Assembly (NCBI GenBank): GCA_041740315.1
Contig: JBGSMF010000130.1
Coordinates: forward strand, 1-20,730
DNA: 20,730 nt
Reading direction: 5' to 3'
Origin: JBGSMF01 sp041740315
GTDB taxonomy: Bacteria > Chloroflexota > Anaerolineae > Fen-1058
The notes below the pieces were generated by a model, which had not been told where the DNA came from, searched no databases, and saw nothing but the letters and a program-made list of their open reading frames with translations. The position numbers were made by a program, and so were the translations under genes. This document shows positions 14,893 to 20,730 of the stretch, piece by piece (within the stretch, counting starts at the first letter, position 1; each line of letters opens with the position of its first letter).

Positions 14893-14902
14893 GGAGATAA
14901 AC

Positions 14903-15982
14903 TTGGATCATTACTATGCATTAATCATGGCCGGCGGCAGCGGCACGCGCTTGTGGCCACTCAGCCGGCAGACGCGCCCCAAGCAGGCTCTGCGCCTGGT
15001 GGGCGAGCGCACAATGTTTCAATTGGCCGTAGAACGGCTAGAGCCGCTTTTCCCGTTGGAGCAAGTGCGCGTGATCACGGCCGCAGAGCAGGTGGGCGTG
15101 CTATTGCGCCAGGTGCCCCAACTGCCCGGCGGCAATTTCATGGTAGAACCGATGCCGCGCGGCACAGCCTCGGCGGTGGGATTGGGCGCGGTGATGCTGC
15201 ACCATGCCGACCCCGAAGCGACCATGGCCGTGCTCACCTCTGATCATTATATCGCCAATACCGAGGTATTTCGGCAGGTGCTGGCGGCGGCTTTTCAGGT
15301 GGCCCAGCAAGGCCGCTTGGTGACGCTGGGCATCAAGCCCACCTTTGCCTCCACCGGTTATGGCTACATCGAGCGCGGCGAGCCGCTAGGCGAATTTAAT
15401 GACCAAGTTGCGTATCGGGTTGAGGCATTCAGAGAAAAGCCCGATCAGGCGACGGCCGAAATGTTCCTCGCTTCGGGACAACACACCTGGAACAGCGGCA
15501 TGTTCATCTGGCGAGTAGACCGCATCTTGGCCGAGTTTCAGCGGCAAATGCCGCGCTTTTACGAGCAACTGATGCACATCCATAGCGCGCTGGGCACCGA
15601 CCGTGAACACCCGGTGATGGGTTATGAATGGCCGCGCGTGGCTACCCAGACGATTGACTATGGCATCATGGAAGGCGCGCAAGAGGCGGCGGTGCTGCCG
15701 GCCGATATCGGTTGGAGCGACGTGGGCAGTTGGGCTACACTGCTAGAGATTTTGCCTGGCGATGAACATGGCAACGTCGTCATTGACGCCGAACTGTTGG
15801 ACGTTGACACCCATCGCACTCTGGTGTACGGCAACAATCGGCTGGTGGCAACCATCGGTCTGGGCGATTTGGTGGTGGTAGACACCGACGACGTCATCCT
15901 CATTTGCCCGCGCGACCGCGCGCAAGATGTGCGCAAGCTGGTAGACAAACTGCGGACCGGCGATGGCAGCAGGTATTTATAG
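14903..15982 (+). CDS. manC: Mannose-1-phosphate guanylyltransferase
   Basis: 359 residues. The enzyme joins GTP and mannose-1-phosphate to give GDP-mannose, the mannosyl donor for surface glycans. TTG at 14903 is chosen because GGAG (14893-14896) lies 6 bases before it; an upstream TTG at 14891 would sit on that site. The nucleotidyltransferase signature is GGSGTRLWPLSR with RPKQ (residues 11-29). Later come VEPMPRGTASAVG, LTSDHYI (metal and nucleotide site), GYGYIERG, FREKPD, WNSGMFIWRV, IDYGIMEGA and ADIGWSDVGSW, all typical. The C-terminal beta-helix is short, and there is no phosphomannose isomerase domain, so this is the monofunctional form. It may supply precursor for the GT39-type enzymes of this genome, which is inference. 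Confidence 0.96.
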   Translation: MDHYYALIMAGGSGTRLWPLSRQTRPKQALRLVGERTMFQLAVERLEPLFPLEQVRVITAAEQVGVLLRQVPQLPGGNFMVEPMPRGTASAVGLGAVMLHHADPEATMAVLTSDHYIANTEVFRQVLAAAFQVAQQGRLVTLGIKPTFASTGYGYIERGEPLGEFNDQVAYRVEAFREKPDQATAEMFLASGQHTWNSGMFIWRVDRILAEFQRQMPRFYEQLMHIHSALGTDREHPVMGYEWPRVATQTIDYGIMEGAQEAAVLPADIGWSDVGSWATLLEILPGDEHGNVVIDAELLDVDTHRTLVYGNNRLVATIGLGDLVVVDTDDVILICPRDRAQDVRKLVDKLRTGDGSRYL

Positions 15983-16002
15983 GAGCCCAAGTAATTACCA
16001 GA

Positions 16003-16031
16003 TTCACTATTTTGGCAACATGGAGTACAAT
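16003..16031 (+). promoter_or_regulatory. Possible promoter for the PspC gene
   Basis: TTCACT (16003-16008), a 17-base spacer and TACAAT (16026-16031). Transcription would start near 16038, inside the left end of element copy 3, so the element would form the 5' leader of the PspC message. The match is moderate. Confidence 0.45.
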
Positions 16032-16204
16032 AGAGTTTATCGGAAGCCAACGTATCCCCACACCCTGTCTGCGCCAGGCAGGCTGCACTCCCGAAGGGGC
16101 CAAGCGCAGCGCAGGTGCAAGCCTGCCCTGCCTGCACCTGTGGCGCAGGCACAGGTGGACGGGCAGTCCAGGGTGTGCCAGTCCTTATTTCCGATAAGTC
16201 TAAT
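16029..16204. repeat. TIR-bounded palindromic element, copy 3 (complete)
   Basis: The ends AATAGAGTTTATCGGAA (16029-16045) and TTTCCGATAAGTCTAAT (16188-16204) are inverted copies; the inner TTATCGGAA/TTCCGATAA part is perfect. The core 16045-16176 is identical to 1-132. Copy 1 differs in having an extra segment (133-168) with a GGGG-loop hairpin before its right end. It fills most of the 246-base gap between manC and the PspC gene. Confidence 0.88.
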
Positions 16205-16228
16205 GAATAATTGTCGCAAGGAGGCACC

Positions 16229-16705
16229 ATGAACAACAAGTTGTATCGCAGCCGAACCGACCGCGTGTTGGGCGGGGTATGCGGTGGGTTAGGGCGTTAT
16301 TTGGCCGTGGACCCGGTGATTATCCGCCTGTTCTTTATCTTGCTCGCTTTTGGCCAAGGCGTGGGCGCGCTCATTTATCTGCTGATGTGGATTATCATCC
16401 CGGTTGAGGGGCAGGCCAGCGCCGCCTCTGTGCAAGAATCGGTGCGCGCAGGCGCGCAAGAAATGGCCGCGCGAGCGCAAGATATGGGCAACGATGTGCG
16501 CGCGGCTGTCCAAGCGCCCAACCCGCGGGCCGGGCTGCTCATCGGCGCAACGCTCATTATCTTGGGCGCGGTCCTGCTGGCGCAGAATGTGCTGGAAAGC
16601 CTGAATATCGCCTGGCTGCGCTGGTTCGGGTTCGACACACTCTGGCCGCTGCTGTTGATTATTGGCGGACTGGTTTTGCTCTGGCGGCGCGCCAGGGAAG
16701 ACTAG
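16229..16705 (+). CDS. PspC-domain membrane protein
   Basis: 158 residues; AAGGAGG (16218-16224) sets the ATG at 16229. Residues 1-60 form a PspC domain: KLYRSRTDRVLGGVCGGLGRYLAVDPVIIRLFFILLAFG, then a helix ending IYLLMWIIIPVE. A hydrophilic, helical Ala/Gln/Arg-rich linker follows (AQEMAARAQDMGNDVRAAVQ). Two further membrane helices lie at GLLIGATLIILGAVLLAQNVL and LWPLLLIIGGLVLLWRRA, matching the DUF5668/LiaF-like C-terminus often joined to PspC. PspC proteins take part in phage-shock or envelope-stress signalling, but no PspA or PspB is present here. Its leader is probably element copy 3. The broken ogt gene starts 8 bases after the stop. Confidence 0.92.
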   Translation: MNNKLYRSRTDRVLGGVCGGLGRYLAVDPVIIRLFFILLAFGQGVGALIYLLMWIIIPVEGQASAASVQESVRAGAQEMAARAQDMGNDVRAAVQAPNPRAGLLIGATLIILGAVLLAQNVLESLNIAWLRWFGFDTLWPLLLIIGGLVLLWRRARED

Positions 16706-16713
16706 GATCTAGG

Positions 16714-17026
16714 GTGGCCGAGCCTGTTGCCTACACCGCGATACCGTCGCCCATCGGCAAGCTGCACGTGGCGGCTACGCCGGGTGGGCTGTGCAAAATT
16801 ATATTTTTACTCTTCCCCTCGACTTGCGCGGCGCCAGTTTTCAGCGCGCCGTTTGGGCGTCATTGGCAAGCCATCCGCCGCGCGCGCCGTGGGCGCTGCC
16901 AATGGCGCTAATCCTCTTCCCCTGGTTATCCCCTGCCACCGCGTGCTGGGCGCGAGTGGCTCGCTGACCGGCTATGGCGGCGGGCTGGAGCTAGAGCGCT
17001 TTTTGCTAGAGTTGGAAAGCAAATAA
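16714..17026 (+). pseudogene. ogt: Broken methylated-DNA--protein-cysteine methyltransferase (Ogt)
   Basis: Three pieces of one Ogt-like protein lie in three different frames. YTAIPSPIGKLHVAATPGGLCKI is read from 16714 (frame 1). LPLDLRGASFQRAVWASL is read from 16812 (frame 3). IGKPSAARAVGAANGANPLPL with VIPCHRVLGASGSLTGYGGG and LERFLLELE runs to 17026 (frame 2). The active-site motif PCHRV is intact, but an estimated 45 residues are missing between pieces one and two and about 20 between two and three (family size is about 160-180). Intact Ogt removes alkyl groups from O6-alkylguanine onto its own cysteine. No functional product is expected unless the sequence has assembly errors. The deletions look like genuine decay because both junctions also lose residues. 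Confidence 0.88.
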
Positions 17027-17028
17027 CG

Positions 17029-17043
17029 AGAAACCGGGTTTCT
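17029..17043. repeat. Short AGAAACC palindrome
   Basis: AGAAACC-G-GGTTTCT, a 15-base palindrome 2 bases after the ogt remnant. It has the same outer arms as the terminator hairpin at 5488-5522, without the inner stem. Confidence 0.5.
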
Positions 17044-17124
17044 GGCCTAATTTGCGGAATTTGCCCATTCAGAGTACACTTGTCACTGGCTTGCAAGCCG
17101 TGTGCTCGAATCAATTTTTCATCG

Positions 17125-17153
17125 GTCACCCCCCAGATGTGTTATCTGGTGAC
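17125..17153. promoter_or_regulatory. Inverted repeat upstream of ssb
   Basis: GTCACC (17125-17130) plus AGAT (17135-17138), then a GTGTT loop, then ATCTGGTGAC (17144-17153). Apart from four unpaired C residues in the left arm the pairing is perfect. It may be an operator or leader stem for ssb. The gap 17027-17224 holds no gene. Confidence 0.4.
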
Positions 17154-17164
17154 GGCATACTAGA

Positions 17165-17205
17165 CAATCGTCAATCGTCAATCGTCAATCGTCAATCGTC
17201 AATCG
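17165..17205. repeat. Heptanucleotide tandem repeat (TCAATCG), 5 units plus a partial one
   Basis: Five perfect TCAATCG units (17171-17205) preceded by a partial CAATCG (17165-17170). The array ends 5 bases before the AAGGAGG of ssb, so copy-number change would alter the leader length rather than a reading frame. Confidence 0.95.
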
Positions 17206-17224
17206 CAAATAAGGAGGATTCAAA

Positions 17225-17656
17225 ATGTTCCATACCATTATCCTAGTAGGGAATCTGGGCAGAGACCCGGAAATGAGGTACTTGCCTGATGGCAGACCGG
17301 TTACCAGCATGAGCGTTGCAACCAACCGGACCTATACAGGCTCGGATGGGCAGCAGGTCAAAGAGACGATATGGTTTCGGGTGAGCGTCTTTGGCAAGGC
17401 AGCCGAGGCTTGCGCACAATACCTGCACAAAGGTAGCCAGGTATTTGTCGAAGGACGGCTGACGCCAGACAAAACGACGGGCGGTCCGCGTGTTTGGACC
17501 AAGCAAGACGGCGCCAGCGGGGCTTCATTTGAAGTTTTTGCGATCACGGTTAAATTCTTGGGCGGGCGCGGCGGCGAAGCCACTGCTTCGGCTGCCCCGG
17601 CTGAAGATTTTGAAGGCGCGCCAGAGACGGCCGGCGCTGAGGAAATTCCCTTCTAG
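17225..17656 (+). CDS. ssb: Single-stranded DNA-binding protein
   Basis: 143 residues; AAGGAGG (17211-17217) precedes the ATG at 17225. The OB-fold spans residues 1-112: HTIILVGNLGRDPEMRYLPDGRPV, SVATNRTY, ETIWFRVSVFGKAAEACAQYLHKGSQVFVEGRL, ending SFEVFAITVKFLGG. A short Ala/Glu-rich linker leads to the acidic tip EEIPF, the conserved SSB C-terminus that recruits repair and replication partners. SSB coats single-stranded DNA in replication, repair and recombination. It is not next to rpsF/rpsR as in the replication-associated gene order, so this may be a second copy; that cannot be tested from the window. The upstream inverted repeat and heptamer array are its only visible control features. 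Confidence 0.97.
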   Translation: MFHTIILVGNLGRDPEMRYLPDGRPVTSMSVATNRTYTGSDGQQVKETIWFRVSVFGKAAEACAQYLHKGSQVFVEGRLTPDKTTGGPRVWTKQDGASGASFEVFAITVKFLGGRGGEATASAAPAEDFEGAPETAGAEEIPF

Positions 17657-17675
17657 ACAGACCCAGTCGCCCTCG

Positions 17676-17717
17676 ACAACCCTCCTGTGGACCGCAATCA
17701 TTCTACGGGAGGGTTGT
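17676..17717 (+). terminator. Hairpin after ssb
   Basis: ACAACCCTCC (17676-17685) and GGAGGGTTGT (17708-17717) are perfect 10-base inverted copies, 20 bases after the ssb stop. No T-tract is present. It lies 20 bases before the DUF3467 start, so it may partly separate the two genes or protect message ends. Confidence 0.55.
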
Positions 17718-17737
17718 TGAGCGTATGGAGAGTAACT

Positions 17738-18067
17738 ATGCCGCAACAGCAACAACCGCCGCAGCAGCCTGCCCCGGTTCAATTCAATATCGAATTGCCC
17801 CCCGACCTGGATGCCATCTATGCCAACTTTGCAATGATCACACACTCGCCCTCAGAGATCATTATTGATTTTGCGCGGATTTTGCCCAACATGCCCAAGG
17901 CCAAGGTCTGCGCGCGAATCTTGATGACGCCGATGCACGCCAAGCTTTTGCTGATGGCTTTGAGCGAGAATTTAAAAAAGTACGAAGACCAATTCGGCCC
18001 GATCCTGATCCCACAAAGCGGCGACCTGGCGCAGCAATTGTTCCGCCCATCTCGCCCACCCGAGTAG
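17738..18067 (+). CDS. DUF3467 family protein
   Basis: 109 residues. The ATG at 17738 is supported by GGAGAG (17727-17732); a longer GTG-started frame through the hairpin is less likely. A Gln/Pro-rich start (PQQQQPPQQPAP) is followed by the DUF3467 pattern: FNIELPPDLDAIYANFAMITHSPSEIIIDFARILP, then KAKVCARILMTPMHAKLLLMALSENLKKYEDQFG. The family is a small beta-strand plus helix protein found widely in bacteria, with no known biochemical function. It is cytoplasmic by sequence. The translin-like gene starts 5 bases after its stop, so the two are almost certainly co-transcribed and perhaps co-functional. Confidence 0.88.
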   Translation: MPQQQQPPQQPAPVQFNIELPPDLDAIYANFAMITHSPSEIIIDFARILPNMPKAKVCARILMTPMHAKLLLMALSENLKKYEDQFGPILIPQSGDLAQQLFRPSRPPE

Positions 18068-18072
18068 CGCTT

Positions 18073-18714
18073 ATGGACAACCTCGACAAGATAGCCGAAG
18101 ACATTCGGGCGCTGTTGCAAGAGAAAAATACCGTTCGTGATCTGACGCTGAACCGCAGCCGCGAATTGATCCGCTGTTGCGCGCTGTCCATTCGCGCCAC
18201 GCACCGCCAGGAATATGCCGAGGCCGAGGCCCTGCTGGCTACGGCGCGCGCCGCGGCAGACGCCATGAAGGCCGACCTGGCTCCACACCCCGACCTGTAC
18301 TATACCGGTTACACCCAAGATGCCCTCAAAGAGTTGGCCGAGGCGCACATCACCTTTGCCATCGTCAACCGGCGCGCCTTGCCCACCCCGCCGGAACTGG
18401 GCGTAGATTCACCTGCCTATTTGAACGGTTTGTGCGAAGCCGCCAGCGAGCTGCGCCGCCGCTGCCTCGATATCATTCGCCACGGCCACAGCGCCGAAGC
18501 AGAACGTTTGTTGGCAGCCATGGACGATATCTATGGCACGCTGGTGACGATGGATTTCCCCGATGCCATCACCGGCGGGTTGCGGCGCAGCACCGATGCG
18601 CTGCGCGCCGTGCTAGAGCGCACTCGCGGCGACCTGACCAACAGCTTGCGCCAGGCGCAGTTAGAGACCGCGCTGCAATCATTTGAAGGCAAGCTCAAGA
18701 AAGAAAGCGAATAG
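18073..18714 (+). CDS. Translin/TRAX-family protein
   Basis: 213 residues, all alpha-helical by composition. Translin and TRAX form the C3PO RNase of eukaryotes; archaeal and some bacterial relatives exist. The N-terminal helix NRSRELIRCCALSIRATHRQEYAEAEALL (27-55) has the family's arginine and histidine pattern. YYTGYTQDALKELAEAHITFAIV (76-98) holds an ExxE pair (E87, E90). LPTPPELGVDSPAYLNGL leads to CEAASELRRRCLDIIRHG (121-138) with an ExxxE pair (E122, E126). From memory, human TRAX uses two glutamates in an ExxE and a DxxxE for Mg2+ and RNA cleavage, so the acidic set appears to be kept. RNase activity is therefore possible but is inference. The C-terminus, DDIYGTLVTMDFPDAITGGLRRSTD, is also typical. 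Its stop is 15 bases from the end of the convergent recombinase gene. Confidence 0.88.
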   Translation: MDNLDKIAEDIRALLQEKNTVRDLTLNRSRELIRCCALSIRATHRQEYAEAEALLATARAAADAMKADLAPHPDLYYTGYTQDALKELAEAHITFAIVNRRALPTPPELGVDSPAYLNGLCEAASELRRRCLDIIRHGHSAEAERLLAAMDDIYGTLVTMDFPDAITGGLRRSTDALRAVLERTRGDLTNSLRQAQLETALQSFEGKLKKESE

Positions 18715-18725
18715 TGAAGGACGAG

Positions 18726-18750
18726 CCAATTATTCGCGCCAGCGAATTGG
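18726..18750. other. Inverted repeat at recombinase/translin junction; possible element edge
   Basis: CCAATT-ATT-CGC (18726-18737) faces GCGAATTGG (18742-18750), an inverted repeat with one 3-base bulge. It spans the last codons and stop of the recombinase, directly beyond the translin gene. Large serine recombinases often act on sites close to their own gene, so an attachment-site half could lie here. No direct evidence such as a second copy is in the window. Confidence 0.25.
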
Positions 18751-20415
18751 GGCAGGTTCGGCTTGTACTGTTGCCGAGGAAGTAGACCTATCTGGCAGGC
18801 TGGTTCCTTCTGAAGACAGATCTGGCTTATTGACGGAATCATCAAGCTGACCCTGGCTACAGTCAAAGTCGAATTCCACTTTGACTGTTTTGTCGCTCAT
18901 GACGTAAACGCGTTTTACGATTGCATCTATAATTTCTTGTTTGCATTTGCGCTGTTCTCGCGCTTCTTCAGGCGTGCGCGGTTCTTCATTTAGCCACTCC
19001 ATTCCAGTCCGAAGCTTCTGCCTGTATTTGTTCGCAAACTCGGTGAGCCGTTCTGCGCGGTTGCCAATCAGCAAGCTCATGTCAGCCAATTCTCTCTTTA
19101 GCTCTGTTTCTTGGTATGACAATGCGCCAAGTTGCAAGTCTAGATCTGCTTCAGTTATTGTTCCTTTCCGCGCCCAGGTGATAGTTCGTTGCCGTTCTAA
19201 AGCCAGATTTCCCAGTTCTCGCTGTAGCCGTTCGACTTTGGAATTGACATCCAGTTCCTCATCCTTCAACTGCTTTATGCGTGCGCTAATCATCTCTTCA
19301 AATTGTTTGTCATCGGCAATAAAAGACCATACCTTTTCCCAAAGCTGGCTTTCATGGGCTCGTTGTGGTATGCCGTGTGGACATCCAGGCAATGAGTGCC
19401 CAGCCATGTGTTTTGAACACTTGTATGCTGCTGCTGGTGTCTTTCTGATTTTGCCGCCAGCATATTTGGTATAAGTCACGGCACGCATTTTCCAACCGCA
19501 AGCCTTGCAGTAGGTTATGCCACTTGCCAGGTACTCGTACTTGATGTTGTGTGCGGGGTGCGCTTTGTTTTTCTCTCGCCGTTCTGCAACCCGCGCCGCT
19601 GTATCGGCGTCTACTAACACTGGCACAGGAATCAAGTACAGCTCGCCATCCCAATGCATCTTTAATATGCCGGTGTGATAGGTATCGTTCCCCAGCATCT
19701 CGCTAATGACAGATATTGACCAAGCGATTTTGGTTGCTACTCGCTGGGGTGCGCCATTCTCAATCAGTCGCAACCGGATTGTGCGCAAGCTAGAGCCATC
19801 TGCAAACCATCCCCAAATCTTTTGTACCCACTTTGATTCCTCTGGCTCAGTTGCTCCTCTATCATCTACCCGGCAATAGCCATAGGGCAAATTGTTGTTC
19901 CAAACCTTGCCCTCCGCCAATCGCCCGGCTACTCCCATTAACATCCTGTCGCTTTTGGCGTCCAGTTCCATTTTGGCGACCCACGCTTTGACGGGAGCCA
20001 TCTTGCTGTCGAATGTCTCTTTGACCAGTTCGATTTCGATCTTGTTGGCCTCTATGCAATCAATTACATCAAGCATCGGCCGCATGCCCCGGTAGAGCCT
20101 ATCTTCGCGCCAAGCCACAATGACATCAAACTTGTGGACGGCGGCATCGGCCAGCATTTGTCTCAGGCCAGGCCGATCGGATCGTGTCCCAGCCGGCTCT
20201 ACCAGCTTTTTGCCCACGCGGTATTTTTCAGTGTCACGATAGACTCCAATAACAACGTAACCACGTTCCTCACAGTATGTCCGACAATCCTCCTCTTGTG
20301 CTAGGGGGCTAATCTTGTTGGCTTGCTTTTCAGAGGACACGCGTATGTAAATAGCTGCCCGTTTTATCGCCATTGCATCTTTTGCTACCTTGCGCGTTAT
20401 GCTGTCGTTAGGCAT
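18730..20415 (-). CDS. Large serine recombinase (site-specific integrase)
   Basis: 561 residues. AAGGAG lies 8 bases before the ATG on the minus strand. The N-terminal resolvase domain has AAIYIRVSSEKQ, in which S27 is the expected nucleophile, then DRPGLRQMLADA (80-91), FDVIVAWREDRLYRG (96-110) and a long E helix region around 140-170. The recombinase domain follows (LPYGYCRV, 176-183, through VRVAERREKN-like sequence). A zinc ribbon has C303, C306, C333 and C345. A coiled coil covers about 370-480. This is the layout of phage and ICE integrases such as those of the phiC31/Bxb1 type, which join attP to attB without host factors. The C-terminal 45 residues are Ser/Asp-rich and disordered. The gene ends 15 bases from the translin gene, and another gene ends 5 bases before its start, so it belongs to an element running to the right. 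Confidence 0.95.
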   Translation of the reverse strand: MPNDSITRKVAKDAMAIKRAAIYIRVSSEKQANKISPLAQEEDCRTYCEERGYVVIGVYRDTEKYRVGKKLVEPAGTRSDRPGLRQMLADAAVHKFDVIVAWREDRLYRGMRPMLDVIDCIEANKIEIELVKETFDSKMAPVKAWVAKMELDAKSDRMLMGVAGRLAEGKVWNNNLPYGYCRVDDRGATEPEESKWVQKIWGWFADGSSLRTIRLRLIENGAPQRVATKIAWSISVISEMLGNDTYHTGILKMHWDGELYLIPVPVLVDADTAARVAERREKNKAHPAHNIKYEYLASGITYCKACGWKMRAVTYTKYAGGKIRKTPAAAYKCSKHMAGHSLPGCPHGIPQRAHESQLWEKVWSFIADDKQFEEMISARIKQLKDEELDVNSKVERLQRELGNLALERQRTITWARKGTITEADLDLQLGALSYQETELKRELADMSLLIGNRAERLTEFANKYRQKLRTGMEWLNEEPRTPEEAREQRKCKQEIIDAIVKRVYVMSDKTVKVEFDFDCSQGQLDDSVNKPDLSSEGTSLPDRSTSSATVQAEPAPIRWRE

Positions 20416-20420
20416 TTTAT

Positions 20421-20730
20421 TTACTCCTTCCCAATTACTTGATGTTCCATCACTGGAATATTTCCTGCCGCGCCCATCAAGGCATCGGCGGTCTTGTCAC
20501 TTTTTGTCGCTTTCGCGATCTCGATTTCTGCCTGTGCCAGTTGCGCTGTCTCGGTGCTGTGCGTCGTCGCTGCCAGCCGCAACCGATCCACACCCACGGT
20601 GTCCCGCAGCCTGGCGCGCTCGCCAGAGCGGGTATCAATCAGATAGCCATCCTGCGTGATGACCAACGGTGGCGGCAACAATGTGCGTGGCTCGACACCG
20701 ATCTGAACATAGTTGGCTGTGAGCACCGCA
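20421..20730 (-). CDS. Unidentified protein, 3' part only
   Basis: An open frame of about 103 codons that stays open to the window edge, so its start is probably outside; a GTG at 20726 is only an internal candidate. Visible features are LLPPPLVITQDGYLIDTRSGERARLRD, then an Ala/Glu/Lys-rich helix (LAQAEIEIAKATKSDKTADALMGAAG) and a short tail, VMEHQVIGKE. It is not recognised. Its stop lies 5 bases before the recombinase start, so the recombinase is the downstream gene of the same transcript. It is likely part of the integrated element. Confidence 0.6.
   Translation of the reverse strand, partial: AVLTANYVQIGVEPRTLLPPPLVITQDGYLIDTRSGERARLRDTVGVDRLRLAATTHSTETAQLAQAEIEIAKATKSDKTADALMGAAGNIPVMEHQVIGKE

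Noticed and set aside
15658..16239. Minus-strand frame across the manC end and element copy 3
   Set aside because: It runs through a repeat and a conserved gene and has no domain or ribosome-binding site.
17171..17205. Tandem heptamers considered as a CRISPR array
   Set aside because: Seven-base units without spacers are a simple tandem repeat; no cas gene is present.

Overview
The window (20,730 bases, moderately GC-rich) looks like chromosomal DNA from an uncultured or little-studied member of the Chloroflexota, probably Anaerolineae-like. This rests on the gene mix (a YkcA/B-type GT39 glycosyltransferase, PQQ and propeller lipoproteins, DUF3467 next to a translin-family protein, PspC) and on many palindromic intergenic repeats. 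The lineage call is inference; no marker gene was compared with a database.

Layout. 1-2.3 kb: a repeat, a small two-domain gene (S24/S26-like fold plus DinB-like domain), and a convergent membrane acyltransferase on the minus strand. 2.3-8.1 kb: a GT39-family membrane glycosyltransferase with an odd proline-rich linker, a stand-alone PEP/pyruvate-binding ATP-grasp domain, and an MFS transporter followed 2 bases later by a PQQ-propeller lipoprotein. 8.2-12.4 kb: the housekeeping core ffh - rpsP - khpA - rimM (protein targeting, small-subunit assembly) and then dprA (DNA uptake/recombination). The trmD-rplS pair that usually follows rimM is absent. 12.4-16.7 kb: a propeller lipoprotein, a short CorA-like channel, mannose-1-phosphate guanylyltransferase and a PspC protein. 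16.7-18.7 kb: a broken ogt (O6-alkylguanine alkyltransferase) gene, ssb, a DUF3467 protein and a translin/TRAX-like protein. 18.7-20.7 kb, minus strand: a large serine recombinase and the end of another gene, probably the edge of an integrated element that continues past the window.

The most unusual property is not one gene. Almost every intergenic gap holds a palindromic or terminal-inverted-repeat element, in at least five families. One family (copies at 1-187, 14782-14892 and 16029-16204) has shared ends but two different cores, and each copy sits just upstream of a ribosome-binding site. Its 132-base core is identical in two copies 16 kb apart. Another family occurs as an inverted pair around rpsP-khpA-rimM-dprA and appears to supply the N-terminal codons of a lipoprotein gene.

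Likely functional links: ManC makes GDP-mannose, a common glycan precursor, while the GT39 enzyme and the acyltransferase could modify envelope glycans. Ffh and bS16/KhpA/RimM form the usual translation and secretion cluster. DprA and SSB handle single-stranded DNA. The DUF3467-translin pair may be an RNA-processing module.
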